A DNA stretch of 17,720 nt. Source: Acidobacteriota bacterium (lineage in GTDB: Bacteria > Acidobacteriota > Terriglobia > Terriglobales > Acidobacteriaceae). The DNA is taken from the NCBI GenBank assembly GCA_003225615.1, contig QIAS01000191.1, positions 1 through 17,720 on the forward strand, written 5' to 3'. Made by a program: the position numbers and the translations under genes. How positions within the stretch are numbered: position 1 is the first letter of the stretch; each line of letters opens with the position of its first letter. Below the pieces are notes generated by a model, which was not told the DNA's origin, ran no database searches, and saw nothing but the letters and a program-made list of their open reading frames with translations. Shown in pieces: positions 7,874 through 14,879 of this stretch.

Positions 7874-8110
7874 ATGCCAGGCCCACCGACTAAGAAGTTC
7901 ACCCCTGAGATCGACGCCAAACTCTACGATGAATTCGTTGCAGTTGCCGAGCAAAATGGGCAAAGCAAGCGGCATGTTCTTGAGCAGGCGCTCCGGTTTT
8001 ACCTACAGAACGTGGTTCCATCTCAACACCTGGTCCGGTCCGAGATAATGGATGCCTTCGAGCAATCCCTGGCTCGGAACCGTGACTTGTTGCAGCGTCT
8101 TGCCAAGTAA
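7874..8110 (+). CDS. Ribbon-helix-helix antitoxin partner of Doc-like toxin
   Basis: This 78-residue protein has a short N-terminal strand (KKFTPEID, about 7-14). Two helices follow, with the CopG/Arc-like turn EQNGQSKRHVLEQALRFYLQN (about 26-46). A charged C-terminal helix (about 52-78) probably binds the toxin. The ATG at 7874 follows GGGAGG by 10 nt; the frame extends to 7790 but that part is not protein-like. The stop TAA is immediately followed by the ATG of the toxin gene, which indicates translational coupling. Family knowledge predicts a dimeric DNA-binding antitoxin that neutralises the toxin and represses the operon. Both roles are inferred from context. Confidence 0.8.
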   Translation: MPGPPTKKFTPEIDAKLYDEFVAVAEQNGQSKRHVLEQALRFYLQNVVPSQHLVRSEIMDAFEQSLARNRDLLQRLAK

Positions 8111-8488
8111 ATGGCGGATCATCTTACGGTGGCGGAAGTCTACCGGATGCAGCATCGATTGATTGAGATATTCGGCGGTCGCCATGGTGTGCGCGATAAG
8201 GGCGCAGTTGAGGCCGCCGTTTTTCGTCCTCAAATCGGCTATTACAATTCCATTGAAGAAGAAGCTGCCGCGCTGATGGAGTCGCTTGGCAACAACCATG
8301 GCTTCGTCGACGGTAATAAGCGTATTGCTTTTACCGCCGCCGATGTCTTCCTCCGGCGGAACGGCTTTTACATGGAGGTCGAAGCCCTGGATGGTTACGC
8401 GTTCATCATCGGCTCGATGGAGCGCCACGAATTCCGCTTTGCTCAAATTCTCGACTGGATCCGTCAACACATCAGGCCGCTGCTTTAA
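8111..8488 (+). CDS. Doc-like toxin of the Fic/Doc family
   Basis: The 125-residue protein has the size of Doc rather than full Fic enzymes. The N-terminal LTVAEVYRMQHRLIEIFGG and GVRDKGAVEAAVFRPQ are typical Doc segments. The active-site loop is HGFVDGNKR (63-71), matching the H-x-F-x-(D/N)-(G/A)-N-K-R form of Doc kinases. Phage P1 Doc uses it to phosphorylate EF-Tu and stop translation. All key residues are present, so the toxin looks intact. It begins directly after the antitoxin stop with no intergenic base. Its TAA stop overlaps the stop of the convergent thiE-like gene within TTAA (8485-8488). Confidence 0.9.
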   Translation: MADHLTVAEVYRMQHRLIEIFGGRHGVRDKGAVEAAVFRPQIGYYNSIEEEAAALMESLGNNHGFVDGNKRIAFTAADVFLRRNGFYMEVEALDGYAFIIGSMERHEFRFAQILDWIRQHIRPLL

Positions 8489-9174
8489 CTCGTCGCTACT
8501 TCGCGCAGACGCTCCACCACTCTATCAACATCGTTCTGCTGAAAGAGGCGGATAGCGGCGATCCCCGCGGCTCCAGCTTCTACACAGGCAGCGGCATTGT
8601 CCAGAGACACACCCCCGAGCGCGAGCACCGGAATCTTATGTTCACACGCCTGACGAAGGGCTTCGAGACCGCCGGACCCTCTGGCCGGGGCGTCTTTTTT
8701 TTCGAAAACCGGCCCGAAGACTGCGAAGTCTGCTCCATTTTGCTGGGCGGCCTGGACATCGGTGAGGGTATGACATGAGACTGCGATCACCGGTGTCGAG
8801 CGGGCGCCCCCGCCCGCGTGAGTTTCTGCAGAGGTCCACATTCTCCGCACGTCCGACGCGGGAACGTCGTCGGAGCGGAGATGCACACCGTCGGCTTCGG
8901 TGGCGAGTGCCACGTCGGCGAGGGAATTGATGAGGAAGCGAGTGGGCGAGCGGCCCGCGGACTGATTTGAACTTTCTCTGATTAGAGCCAGAGCCTCGCG
9001 CGCAAGCATCTCCAGGTCGCGCGTCGGCAGATCTTTTTCGCGCAATTGGATGTAATCCACGCCGGCTCCGGCTGCTTCAGCGATTTTCTCCACAAGCTGG
9101 GCTCGGCACGATTCTTCGGTTCCTGGGAATTGTCTGCGGTCGGTGATGTAGTAGAGAAGGCAGCGGCTTTTCAT
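8485..9174 (-). CDS. thiE: Thiamine-phosphate synthase family protein (ThiE/TenI-like)
   Basis: The 229-residue TIM-barrel protein shows LLYYITDR near the start, YIQLREKD (41-48), ADGVHLRSDD (94-103), AVSCHT (131-136), GPVFEKKDAP (154-163) and ALGGVS (185-190). ThiE joins HMP-pyrophosphate and the thiazole phosphate to give thiamine phosphate. Usual metal and phosphate residues differ: the common N-D pair is N83-S84, and the usual GQ before the acidic pair is R100-S101. A TenI-like or altered activity is therefore possible. The start at 9174 gives the normal N-terminus; an upstream ATG at 9240 would translate palindromic repeat DNA. The ribosome site is weak. No other thiamine gene is in the window. 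Confidence 0.8.
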   Translation of the reverse strand: MKSRCLLYYITDRRQFPGTEESCRAQLVEKIAEAAGAGVDYIQLREKDLPTRDLEMLAREALALIRESSNQSAGRSPTRFLINSLADVALATEADGVHLRSDDVPASDVRRMWTSAETHAGGGARSTPVIAVSCHTLTDVQAAQQNGADFAVFGPVFEKKDAPARGSGGLEALRQACEHKIPVLALGGVSLDNAAACVEAGAAGIAAIRLFQQNDVDRVVERLREVATS

Positions 9175-9179
9175 CAGGA

Positions 9180-9306
9180 TGCCGTCCCTAACGGGACTCG
9201 AAACACTATGGCGTAACCCGGCAATCACGTGCCGGGCCATCCTATTCCGCCCCTGACGGGGCTCGACCTCAGCTGTCCTATTTCACCCCTGACTGGGCTG
9301 GACCTC
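9180..9306. repeat. REP-like cluster of short hairpins and 31-nt direct repeats upstream of thiE
   Basis: Two direct copies of a 31-nt unit lie at 9240-9270 and 9276-9306, with 27 of 31 bases identical. The first contains the hairpin GCCCC-TGAC-GGGGC. A related unit at about 9180-9205 contains GTCCC-TAAC-GGGAC, a compensated version of the same stem. Between them is a perfect 7-bp hairpin, CCCGGCA-ATCACG-TGCCGGG (9217-9236), flanked by ATGG/CCAT. The copy at 9276 has a partly broken stem. This mix of paired small hairpins is typical of REP/REPIN-like elements. In thiE mRNA it would form a structured leader. Confidence 0.65.
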
Positions 9307-9340
9307 TTAAGGTGAGCGGGCGGGCCAAACTTTTGAGTTA

Positions 9341-10222
9341 CTACGGGTTCGTCTTGGCGATTTCCGGCACTCTCTCGCCCGCGCGCTTGGATTCTGGAAC
9401 GAGATGATATTTGGTCAGTCCTTCACGCAGGTACTCGAAGCCTTCTTCGGGTGTGTCCACGATTTTGAATAAGTCCAGATCCTCGGCTGAGATCGTACCG
9501 GCATCCACCATGGCCTGGAAATTCACTACCCTGTGCCAGTACTCGCTGCCGTAGATCACCACCAGGATTTTCTTGGCCAACTTTTGGGTCTGGGCCAGCG
9601 TGAGGATCTCAAATAGCTCGTCCATCGTGCCGAAGCCGCCAGGGAAGATCACCAGCGCTTTCGCCAGGTAGGCGAACCAGAACTTACGCATGAAGAAGTA
9701 GTGGAACTCGAAATTGAGTGAAGGCGTGATATAGGGATTACACATCTGCTCGAAGGGTAGATTGATGTTCAGGCCAATGGTTTTGCCGCCAGCTTCATAA
9801 GCCCCCAGGTTGGCAGCTTCCATGATGCCGGGGCCTCCGCCGGTAGTCACGACAAAGCGGCGGCGGCGGGCGGGAATCTGGATAGACCATTTGGTCAGCA
9901 GGAAGGCGAGGCGACGGGCCTCCTCGTAGTAGCGGGCCATGTCTAAGCTGGCCACCGCTTGCTTGAGTTGGAGGTTCTGTTCCGCGCTGGCACCCTCGCC
10001 GGCAGCGGCTTCGATTCCAGTCAGGCGTTTCTGGGCGTCCAGCTTGCTGTAAAAGCGCGCCGATCCGAAGAAAACTACTGTGTCCTGAATCTGTTCCCGC
10101 CGGAAGCGTGATAGCGGCTCGCTGTATTCGGAAAGGATACGCAGAATGCGCCCCTCGGGACTGTTGAGAAAGGGTTCATTCTGATAGGCCAGCGGAGCAG
10201 GTTTGCATTTGGGATCAACCAT
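9341..10222 (-). CDS. LOG family (TIGR00730-type) Rossmann-fold protein
   Basis: The 293-residue protein carries both family signatures: TTGGGPGIMEAANLGA (126-141) and PGGFGTMDE (194-202). FFGSAR (51-56) is an additional conserved segment. LOG proteins hydrolyse cytokinin riboside 5'-monophosphates or other nucleoside monophosphates to base and ribose 5-phosphate. Database labels of lysine decarboxylase for this family are a historical misannotation. The protein is about 90 residues longer than minimal LOGs. The extra length is mostly an N-terminal part and an inserted Ala/Glu-rich stretch (about 62-95). The in vivo substrate is unknown. It lies 74 nt downstream of the small membrane protein gene on the same strand. 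The ribosome site is weak. Confidence 0.9.
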   Translation of the reverse strand: MVDPKCKPAPLAYQNEPFLNSPEGRILRILSEYSEPLSRFRREQIQDTVVFFGSARFYSKLDAQKRLTGIEAAAGEGASAEQNLQLKQAVASLDMARYYEEARRLAFLLTKWSIQIPARRRRFVVTTGGGPGIMEAANLGAYEAGGKTIGLNINLPFEQMCNPYITPSLNFEFHYFFMRKFWFAYLAKALVIFPGGFGTMDELFEILTLAQTQKLAKKILVVIYGSEYWHRVVNFQAMVDAGTISAEDLDLFKIVDTPEEGFEYLREGLTKYHLVPESKRAGERVPEIAKTNP

Positions 10223-10296
10223 GTTTACGTTCGTCTTTCATCTGCCTTTGACATAGACACAACGTCTTCAGAGCGCGCGAGGCGGCGCCAGCCTCA

Positions 10297-10659
10297 TTAC
10301 TCGTGATAGTGAATTGCTTCCCAGAATCCAATCCAAATATCGAGTAACCCCAGGCCACTGCAGGCGCCTCGAACAAAGCCGTGAGCGATGAAGGAACGCA
10401 GATCCGGGTGCGCGAGCAGGAGGCGATTGTCAGTCCATTCGGAGTGCCAGGGAAAAATGACAAGAAGCACGCCGACCGTGGCACAGAGGAACACAAAAAG
10501 CAGGACTCCGAGCCGGTACGCCCAAAGTTTCAACCCACCGTTGAAATGGCTTATGGCAGGAGGATTATCCGCCAAGACAGTGTCAGCCGTGGACGGAGTG
10601 CCGAGCTCTAGAGTCTTCGAATGGCTATCTTTAAGGGGTGTCTTGGAATCCGAAATCAC
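10297..10659 (-). CDS. Small hypothetical membrane protein with two hydrophobic segments
   Basis: I do not know a named function. The 120-residue protein has a polar N-terminus (1-44), a strong membrane helix (about 47-70) ending in FPWHSEW, a short loop, and a second hydrophobic Gly-rich segment (about 95-115, with RGACSGLGLLDIWIG). The pattern P-W plus RGA-SGLGL followed by a terminal Glu-Ala-Ile looks like a conserved small acidobacterial membrane protein; that is recognition, not a search result. The start is a GTG at 10659 with GGGAG 6 nt upstream. The gene lies 89 nt behind the TPR gene and 74 nt before the LOG gene, so the three may share a transcript. Confidence 0.7.
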   Translation of the reverse strand: MISDSKTPLKDSHSKTLELGTPSTADTVLADNPPAISHFNGGLKLWAYRLGVLLFVFLCATVGVLLVIFPWHSEWTDNRLLLAHPDLRSFIAHGFVRGACSGLGLLDIWIGFWEAIHYHE

Positions 10660-10748
10660 GCCGCGCTCCCATTCGTGGTTGACAGCGCTGGCGTAGCGGA
10701 AGGCCTTACGCGCGCCCCTGCGTCAAAAACAAAACCCATCTTAACATT

Positions 10749-13700
10749 TTACGACTTTAAGGCCTTGATGCGCTCGGCCACATCGCGATAATCGATGTTG
10801 CTGCCGTAGACCTCCATGAAGTGATTGAGGGCAGCGGGTTTATTCTTGGCGACTTCGTAGGCGGAAGCCAGTTCATAGTGCAGAGCCATGCGCGTGTCCG
10901 CGTCCAGAGAGGGCAGCTTGAGGGCTTTTTCATACCAGCGGATGGCTGCTTCCGGTACTCCCTTATCCAGGAAACACTGGGCGAGCCAGGTGTAGGTCTG
11001 CATGATCTGCGGAAAGCTATGGCCATGCTCGACCGCCTGACAGACCTTCTGCAGTTCACCGATGGCTTCGTCGAGCAAACCCATTTCGCGGAAGGCGACG
11101 CCCAGGTTGTAGTGCGTCTCGGGATCTTCTTCGGCGGTGGCGACCTCCTCTTCCATCTCATGCTTCAGCTCGCCAAACATTTCCGCCAGGTCCACTCCGG
11201 CAGCGCTGAACTTTCCAGGGGCGCTCCCGAGCGGCCGTATCTCGGTTTCTTTATAGGTTAGAGAAGGGGAAGCTCCAGCCGGGGCTGCGGGTTTTTGCAG
11301 CGGAGGAGTAACGCGCGCCGGGGCCGATGCCGCTGCACTGGCCGCCATAGTCATTTGCGCCTTGGCCGAGATGGGCTGGGGCTCCGGCTCTACATCGAAG
11401 CGGGCTTGGGGAGCAGGAGCTTCCTGCAGGAAACTCTCAGGCAGAGCAGCTTCCAGATCAGCAACAAACTCACCCAGCACGCCAGCTTTCTGCTCTGCAG
11501 CAATGGCCGCGGGACGCGCGGGCGGCGCGGGCTTGGGCGGCGCGGGCTTGGGCGCGGGTTTGGCAACTACAGGCCGTGCTTCTGGTTTTGGAGTTTCCGG
11601 GAGGAAGCCTTCGCCAAGGGAAGACTCCAGGTCTGAGACAAACTCGTCAAGCACACCCGTGCTTGATGCTGCGGGCTGGTGCGAGGGAACAGGCTTCGGG
11701 GGTGGCGGTGTCGCCGGCCTCGGCGCTGGCTCGATTTCCTCCGCGATGGCCGCCTCCGGCTCAGCTTCGGGCTCGGCTTCGGCTTCCGCGATGGCGATCT
11801 CCGCACGCACAGTGGCCAGCACAGCCGGGTTTTGCGTCAGCTTCTCCAGCTTCGACATCGCCGCACGTGCCTGATGATGCATGAAGTGTGAAAGATAGAA
11901 GCGTATTTCCTCGATCTTCTCTGCCACCGCTTTGCTTTTGGCGGAGTCTTCGCGCTGGGCTGCGGCGGTCGTGGCCTGTACCTCGAGAGCAGGCTCGGGC
12001 TCGGCTGCGGAAACGGACTCCGTAGAACCGCCCCCCTCCCATTCTTCCGAGAGATCAAATTCCTCGGATGCCTCCTCCACTGGTTGAACAACGGGCGCCT
12101 CATCCTGCACCACAAACTCAGGCGCGGCCTGAGGCGTCGCGTCATGAATCGCGAATTCTACGGGTTCGGAAGGAGGCTGCGCAGCTTCTTCTTCCACTGC
12201 GGCGTCGCCAGGCCAAGGTGCGGCCGCCGAGCCCGTCTCCTCGGTTTCCTCTGGCTCCGGCACATCCAGCTTAGCCGCGCCAGTACGCTCCTCATACTTA
12301 CTGGCCAGTTCGCCGTAGCGAACCGCTTCATCGGGATAGCCCGCGTCCGAATAAGCACTCTCCAAGGTTCGACAGCACACGGCTGCCTCGGCGAATCGTT
12401 CAGCCCGGGTATGCAGTGCGGCCAGGCGCTGGTTGAGGCGAACATCGCGCGGCGCCTGGGGCAGGGCGGCCAACAGCGGCACCAGGGCTTTGCCCGGCAT
12501 GTTGTATGAAATAAAGAGATCGGCGTCAGTGAGCGCAGATCGAATCGCTAGTGAGGTGGAATCCGGATAATGCTGGTCGATGGCAGGAGCTGTGGCTTCC
12601 AATTCGTCTACCATGACCGCACCCTCTTCGGCGCTAATCATGCGGCCACCGCTGAAGCGTCCGCCCATCATACCGACAACCTGTTCGTAGTTCTTTATGT
12701 GCAATGGATTGTCGGGTTCCATTGCGGCGAGATTCTGGTAGAGCTCGCGCGCTTTGCCCAGTTCGCCGGAGTGCACGCTGGCATGCGCCAGTAACTCATT
12801 CACCTCACTGGTGTGGGTGGTATCGCCGGCCTTCTGGAATAGTTCCAGCAGGTTATTGAGAGACTGGGCATTTTCGCGGACGTGGCTGATGATGCTATGG
12901 AGGCTTTGGAGAACCTTATCGGAGTTCACGGCCAGCAGCTTTTCTGAATGCTCGTAATAGATGTTGAGTGCTTCCTGATACTGCGCGGACTGCATCAGGG
13001 TATCGCACAGGCCGAAGACTCCGTCGGTGTCGTTATGGACTTTTAGTAGCTTGCTGGCCATGGCCTCCGCATCGGCCAGGCGCCCCGTCTGCAAATACGC
13101 TTTCAGCAGATCGCGTAGTCCATCGGCATGGGAGTCGAGATCAGCAACTTTTTCCAGGTACTTGATCGCGATATCGTTCTCGCCGGATTCGAGCGCGTTG
13201 CGGCCGCGCAGCAGCAGGGCCTGACTGTTGCCCGGATCCAGATTGAGCATCTTCTTCAGGATGTCTTCCGCTGCTTCGAGCTGGCCGCGAGTGCGCAGAC
13301 TGTCGGCGGCGGCGGAAAAAATCTGCCACGCCTCGTTCTTTTTGCCGAGTCGAATGTAAACTTCGCCAAGGCGCACGCGCATGGCGACATTCTCGGGATC
13401 CATTTCCAGGATTTTCTGGAAAATTCGTACCGCCTGCTCGAGTTCACCGCCGCGCAGAAATTCTTCCGCAACCTGCAGATATTGCGACCGCGCGTCGTTA
13501 AACAGGCCTTGCTGGGTATACAGTTCCGCGAGCTTTAGCACGCTCTCCAGCGAAGTCTTGATCTTGGTGATCTTCTTGTACATGGCGATCGCCTTGACCG
13601 TAAAACCCTGGGTGGCATAGGCATCGCCGACGCTCTTGAAACAATTGATAGCCTTCTCGTTTTCACCGAGGCGCGCGTAAAGATCTCCGACGGTGTTGGC

Positions 13701-13835
13701 CACCGTCAGATCCTTGGGATCGTTTTTGAGGATTTTTTCGTACTCGGTAATCGCATTCTGCAGCTTGCCCTGCTGCACGAACTTCTCGGCGGAGTTGAGG
13801 AGCTTCTGTTTGTTGAACCCGAAACCAAACGCCAT
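10749..13835 (-). CDS. Large tetratricopeptide-repeat protein with long disordered linker
   Basis: The 1028-residue protein has three parts. Residues 1 to about 400 form many TPR units (for example NAITEYEKILKNDP near 28 and QAVRIFQKILEMDPEN near 133). Roughly 520-870 is a Glu/Pro/Ala-rich low-complexity linker. About 880-1028 is a second TPR region that starts with an acidic helix (AEMFGELKHEMEEEV). The linker holds a duplicated motif, GVL(D/G)EFV(S/A)DLE, near 725 and 785, each followed by a Pro-rich spacer. There is no signal peptide or membrane helix, so it is probably a cytoplasmic scaffold. Similar TPR proteins occur in acidobacteria and deltaproteobacteria, sometimes near pilus or secretion genes; a link to the PilT at the left edge is speculative. 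The ATG at 13835 has GGAG 11 nt upstream. Confidence 0.85.
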   Translation of the reverse strand: MAFGFGFNKQKLLNSAEKFVQQGKLQNAITEYEKILKNDPKDLTVANTVGDLYARLGENEKAINCFKSVGDAYATQGFTVKAIAMYKKITKIKTSLESVLKLAELYTQQGLFNDARSQYLQVAEEFLRGGELEQAVRIFQKILEMDPENVAMRVRLGEVYIRLGKKNEAWQIFSAAADSLRTRGQLEAAEDILKKMLNLDPGNSQALLLRGRNALESGENDIAIKYLEKVADLDSHADGLRDLLKAYLQTGRLADAEAMASKLLKVHNDTDGVFGLCDTLMQSAQYQEALNIYYEHSEKLLAVNSDKVLQSLHSIISHVRENAQSLNNLLELFQKAGDTTHTSEVNELLAHASVHSGELGKARELYQNLAAMEPDNPLHIKNYEQVVGMMGGRFSGGRMISAEEGAVMVDELEATAPAIDQHYPDSTSLAIRSALTDADLFISYNMPGKALVPLLAALPQAPRDVRLNQRLAALHTRAERFAEAAVCCRTLESAYSDAGYPDEAVRYGELASKYEERTGAAKLDVPEPEETEETGSAAAPWPGDAAVEEEAAQPPSEPVEFAIHDATPQAAPEFVVQDEAPVVQPVEEASEEFDLSEEWEGGGSTESVSAAEPEPALEVQATTAAAQREDSAKSKAVAEKIEEIRFYLSHFMHHQARAAMSKLEKLTQNPAVLATVRAEIAIAEAEAEPEAEPEAAIAEEIEPAPRPATPPPPKPVPSHQPAASSTGVLDEFVSDLESSLGEGFLPETPKPEARPVVAKPAPKPAPPKPAPPARPAAIAAEQKAGVLGEFVADLEAALPESFLQEAPAPQARFDVEPEPQPISAKAQMTMAASAAASAPARVTPPLQKPAAPAGASPSLTYKETEIRPLGSAPGKFSAAGVDLAEMFGELKHEMEEEVATAEEDPETHYNLGVAFREMGLLDEAIGELQKVCQAVEHGHSFPQIMQTYTWLAQCFLDKGVPEAAIRWYEKALKLPSLDADTRMALHYELASAYEVAKNKPAALNHFMEVYGSNIDYRDVAERIKALKS

Positions 13836-14233
13836 ATAAGTGCGGACTCCAGCCCGTTTTTCCGTCGCCGAACCGGCCTACTCCCGGGAGCCGTTCACAG
13901 ACGGTTTTTCGCGTGCCTGACACTGCTGCCGGCACACCGCAGTCACAAACGTGGGGGAAAGCGATACGGCAAAGGCAATTGTAATCCGCGGGGCGGGGAT
14001 TGGATGGTTACTGAGGGTTACCAAAAGGGAGTGTACTTGTGGTTACGTAAGGCACTTCCGGAGGGGCGGCCAGAGCAGCTGCCAAGCGGTGAGGCTCCAG
14101 AGCTGCACATACATCCGCTGCCTGCGAATCTTCATCTCACACCCGCTCATGGACTCCGTCGAGAGATGGAGCCGACCGCGTCCAGTTCGGATGTGGAAAA
14201 ACGAAAAGACGAACATCTAGAGGAGACATATAT
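13836..14233. other. Divergent intergenic region between TPR and YciE-like genes
   Basis: About 400 nt separate the two start codons and should hold both promoters. I see no convincing sigma-70 pair. GGTTAC occurs three times in the same orientation (14006, 14016, 14041), with 10- and 25-nt offsets. Open frames beginning at 13951 (GTG) and 14004 (ATG) cross the region. The second overlaps the YciE-like start by 34 nt. Neither has a recognisable product and I do not call them genes. Confidence 0.5.
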
Positions 14234-14779
14234 ATGCCAAATCAAGGGTTGCGCGAACTCTACGTAGATGAACTGAAGGACCTTTATAACGCTGAAAATC
14301 AATTAATCAAGGCCCTGCCCAAGATGGCCAAAGCCGCTGCATCAGAGGAATTGCGCGAAGGCTTTGAGGAGCACCTGGAGCAAACCAAGGAACAGGCACG
14401 AAGACTCGAACGAATTTTCAAAATGCTTGACGAAAATCCCCGAGGGAAAAAGTGCGTAGGGATGGAAGGCTTGGTCAAAGAAGGGTCCGAGATTATGAAG
14501 GAGGACTTCGAGGACGAGGTGCTGGATGCGGCTTTGATCGGAGCTGCCCAACGGGTGGAGCACTACGAAATAGCCGCCTATGGCACGGTGCGGACATTCG
14601 CCGAGGTCCTCGGAGAAGGCGAGCACGTTTCCTTGCTGGAAGAGACTCTCCAGGAAGAGAAGGAAACAGATGAAAAACTGACTCAGCTTGCCAGCCAGAT
14701 TAACGAGCAGGCCAAGGAGCAGGTTGGAAAGAAAGAACCGGAAAGCAAGGGCCGGCGCAAGAGCCGTCGCGCCGCCTGA
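14234..14779 (+). CDS. YciE/DUF892 ferritin-like protein
   Basis: The 181-residue protein matches the DUF892 family: LYVDELKDLYNAENQLIKAL (9-28), HLEQT (47-51), ALIGAAQRVEHYEIAAYGT (100-118) and LLEETLQEEKETDEKL (134-149). The fold is a ferritin-like four-helix bundle. Likely metal ligands are among Glu21, Glu46/His47, Glu109/His110/Glu112 and Glu141/Glu145. Homologues such as E. coli YciE are linked to stress responses, but the biochemical role is unsettled. The C-terminal 20 residues are Lys/Arg-rich (GRRKSRR) and could bind nucleic acid or be a flexible tail. The start has a strong AGAGGAGA 7 nt upstream. A 12-bp hairpin follows the stop. Confidence 0.92.
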   Translation: MPNQGLRELYVDELKDLYNAENQLIKALPKMAKAAASEELREGFEEHLEQTKEQARRLERIFKMLDENPRGKKCVGMEGLVKEGSEIMKEDFEDEVLDAALIGAAQRVEHYEIAAYGTVRTFAEVLGEGEHVSLLEETLQEEKETDEKLTQLASQINEQAKEQVGKKEPESKGRRKSRRAA

Positions 14780-14790
14780 GAGGGATTGCG

Positions 14791-14820
14791 AATGGAAGGA
14801 CGATTACGCGTCCTTCCATT
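14791..14820 (+). terminator. Perfect 12-bp hairpin after the YciE-like gene
   Basis: AATGGAAGGACG (14791-14802) pairs perfectly with CGTCCTTCCATT (14809-14820) around a 6-nt loop, 11 nt after the stop. There is no U-tract on the plus strand, so it may be a non-canonical terminator or a 3'-end stabiliser rather than a textbook terminator. Confidence 0.6.
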
Positions 14821-14879
14821 CTGCAGGCCCGTAGCTTTTCGCTTGTCGGCAACAGCAATTTGGTAGGCGACGATCAAAC

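Noticed and set aside
8003..8470. 155-residue minus-strand open frame opposite antitoxin and toxin genes
   Set aside because: The plus-strand pair has clear motifs and start sites; the opposite frame has none.
9240..9306. Possible CRISPR array from the 31-nt repeats
   Set aside because: Only two copies, separated by 5 nt rather than a spacer-sized gap, with 4 mismatches and no cas genes.
9175..9350. Possible TPP riboswitch upstream of thiE
   Set aside because: I looked on the minus strand for the conserved CTGAGA and ACC-TGA thi-box elements. Only a CTGAGG without the other parts appears, and the region is better explained by repeat hairpins.
11362..11874. 170-residue plus-strand frame rich in Ala, Gly and Ser
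   Set aside because: It is the reverse side of the low-complexity linker of the TPR protein, which readily yields long shadow frames.
13888..13911. Terminator-like CCGT-loop-ACGG-TTTTT on the plus strand
   Set aside because: The stem is only 4-5 bp and no plus-strand gene ends there.
14004..14267. Possible 87-residue gene overlapping the YciE-like start
   Set aside because: A G-rich stretch precedes the ATG and the composition is tolerable, but there is no recognisable domain. The frame overlaps a gene with a strong ribosome site by 34 nt.
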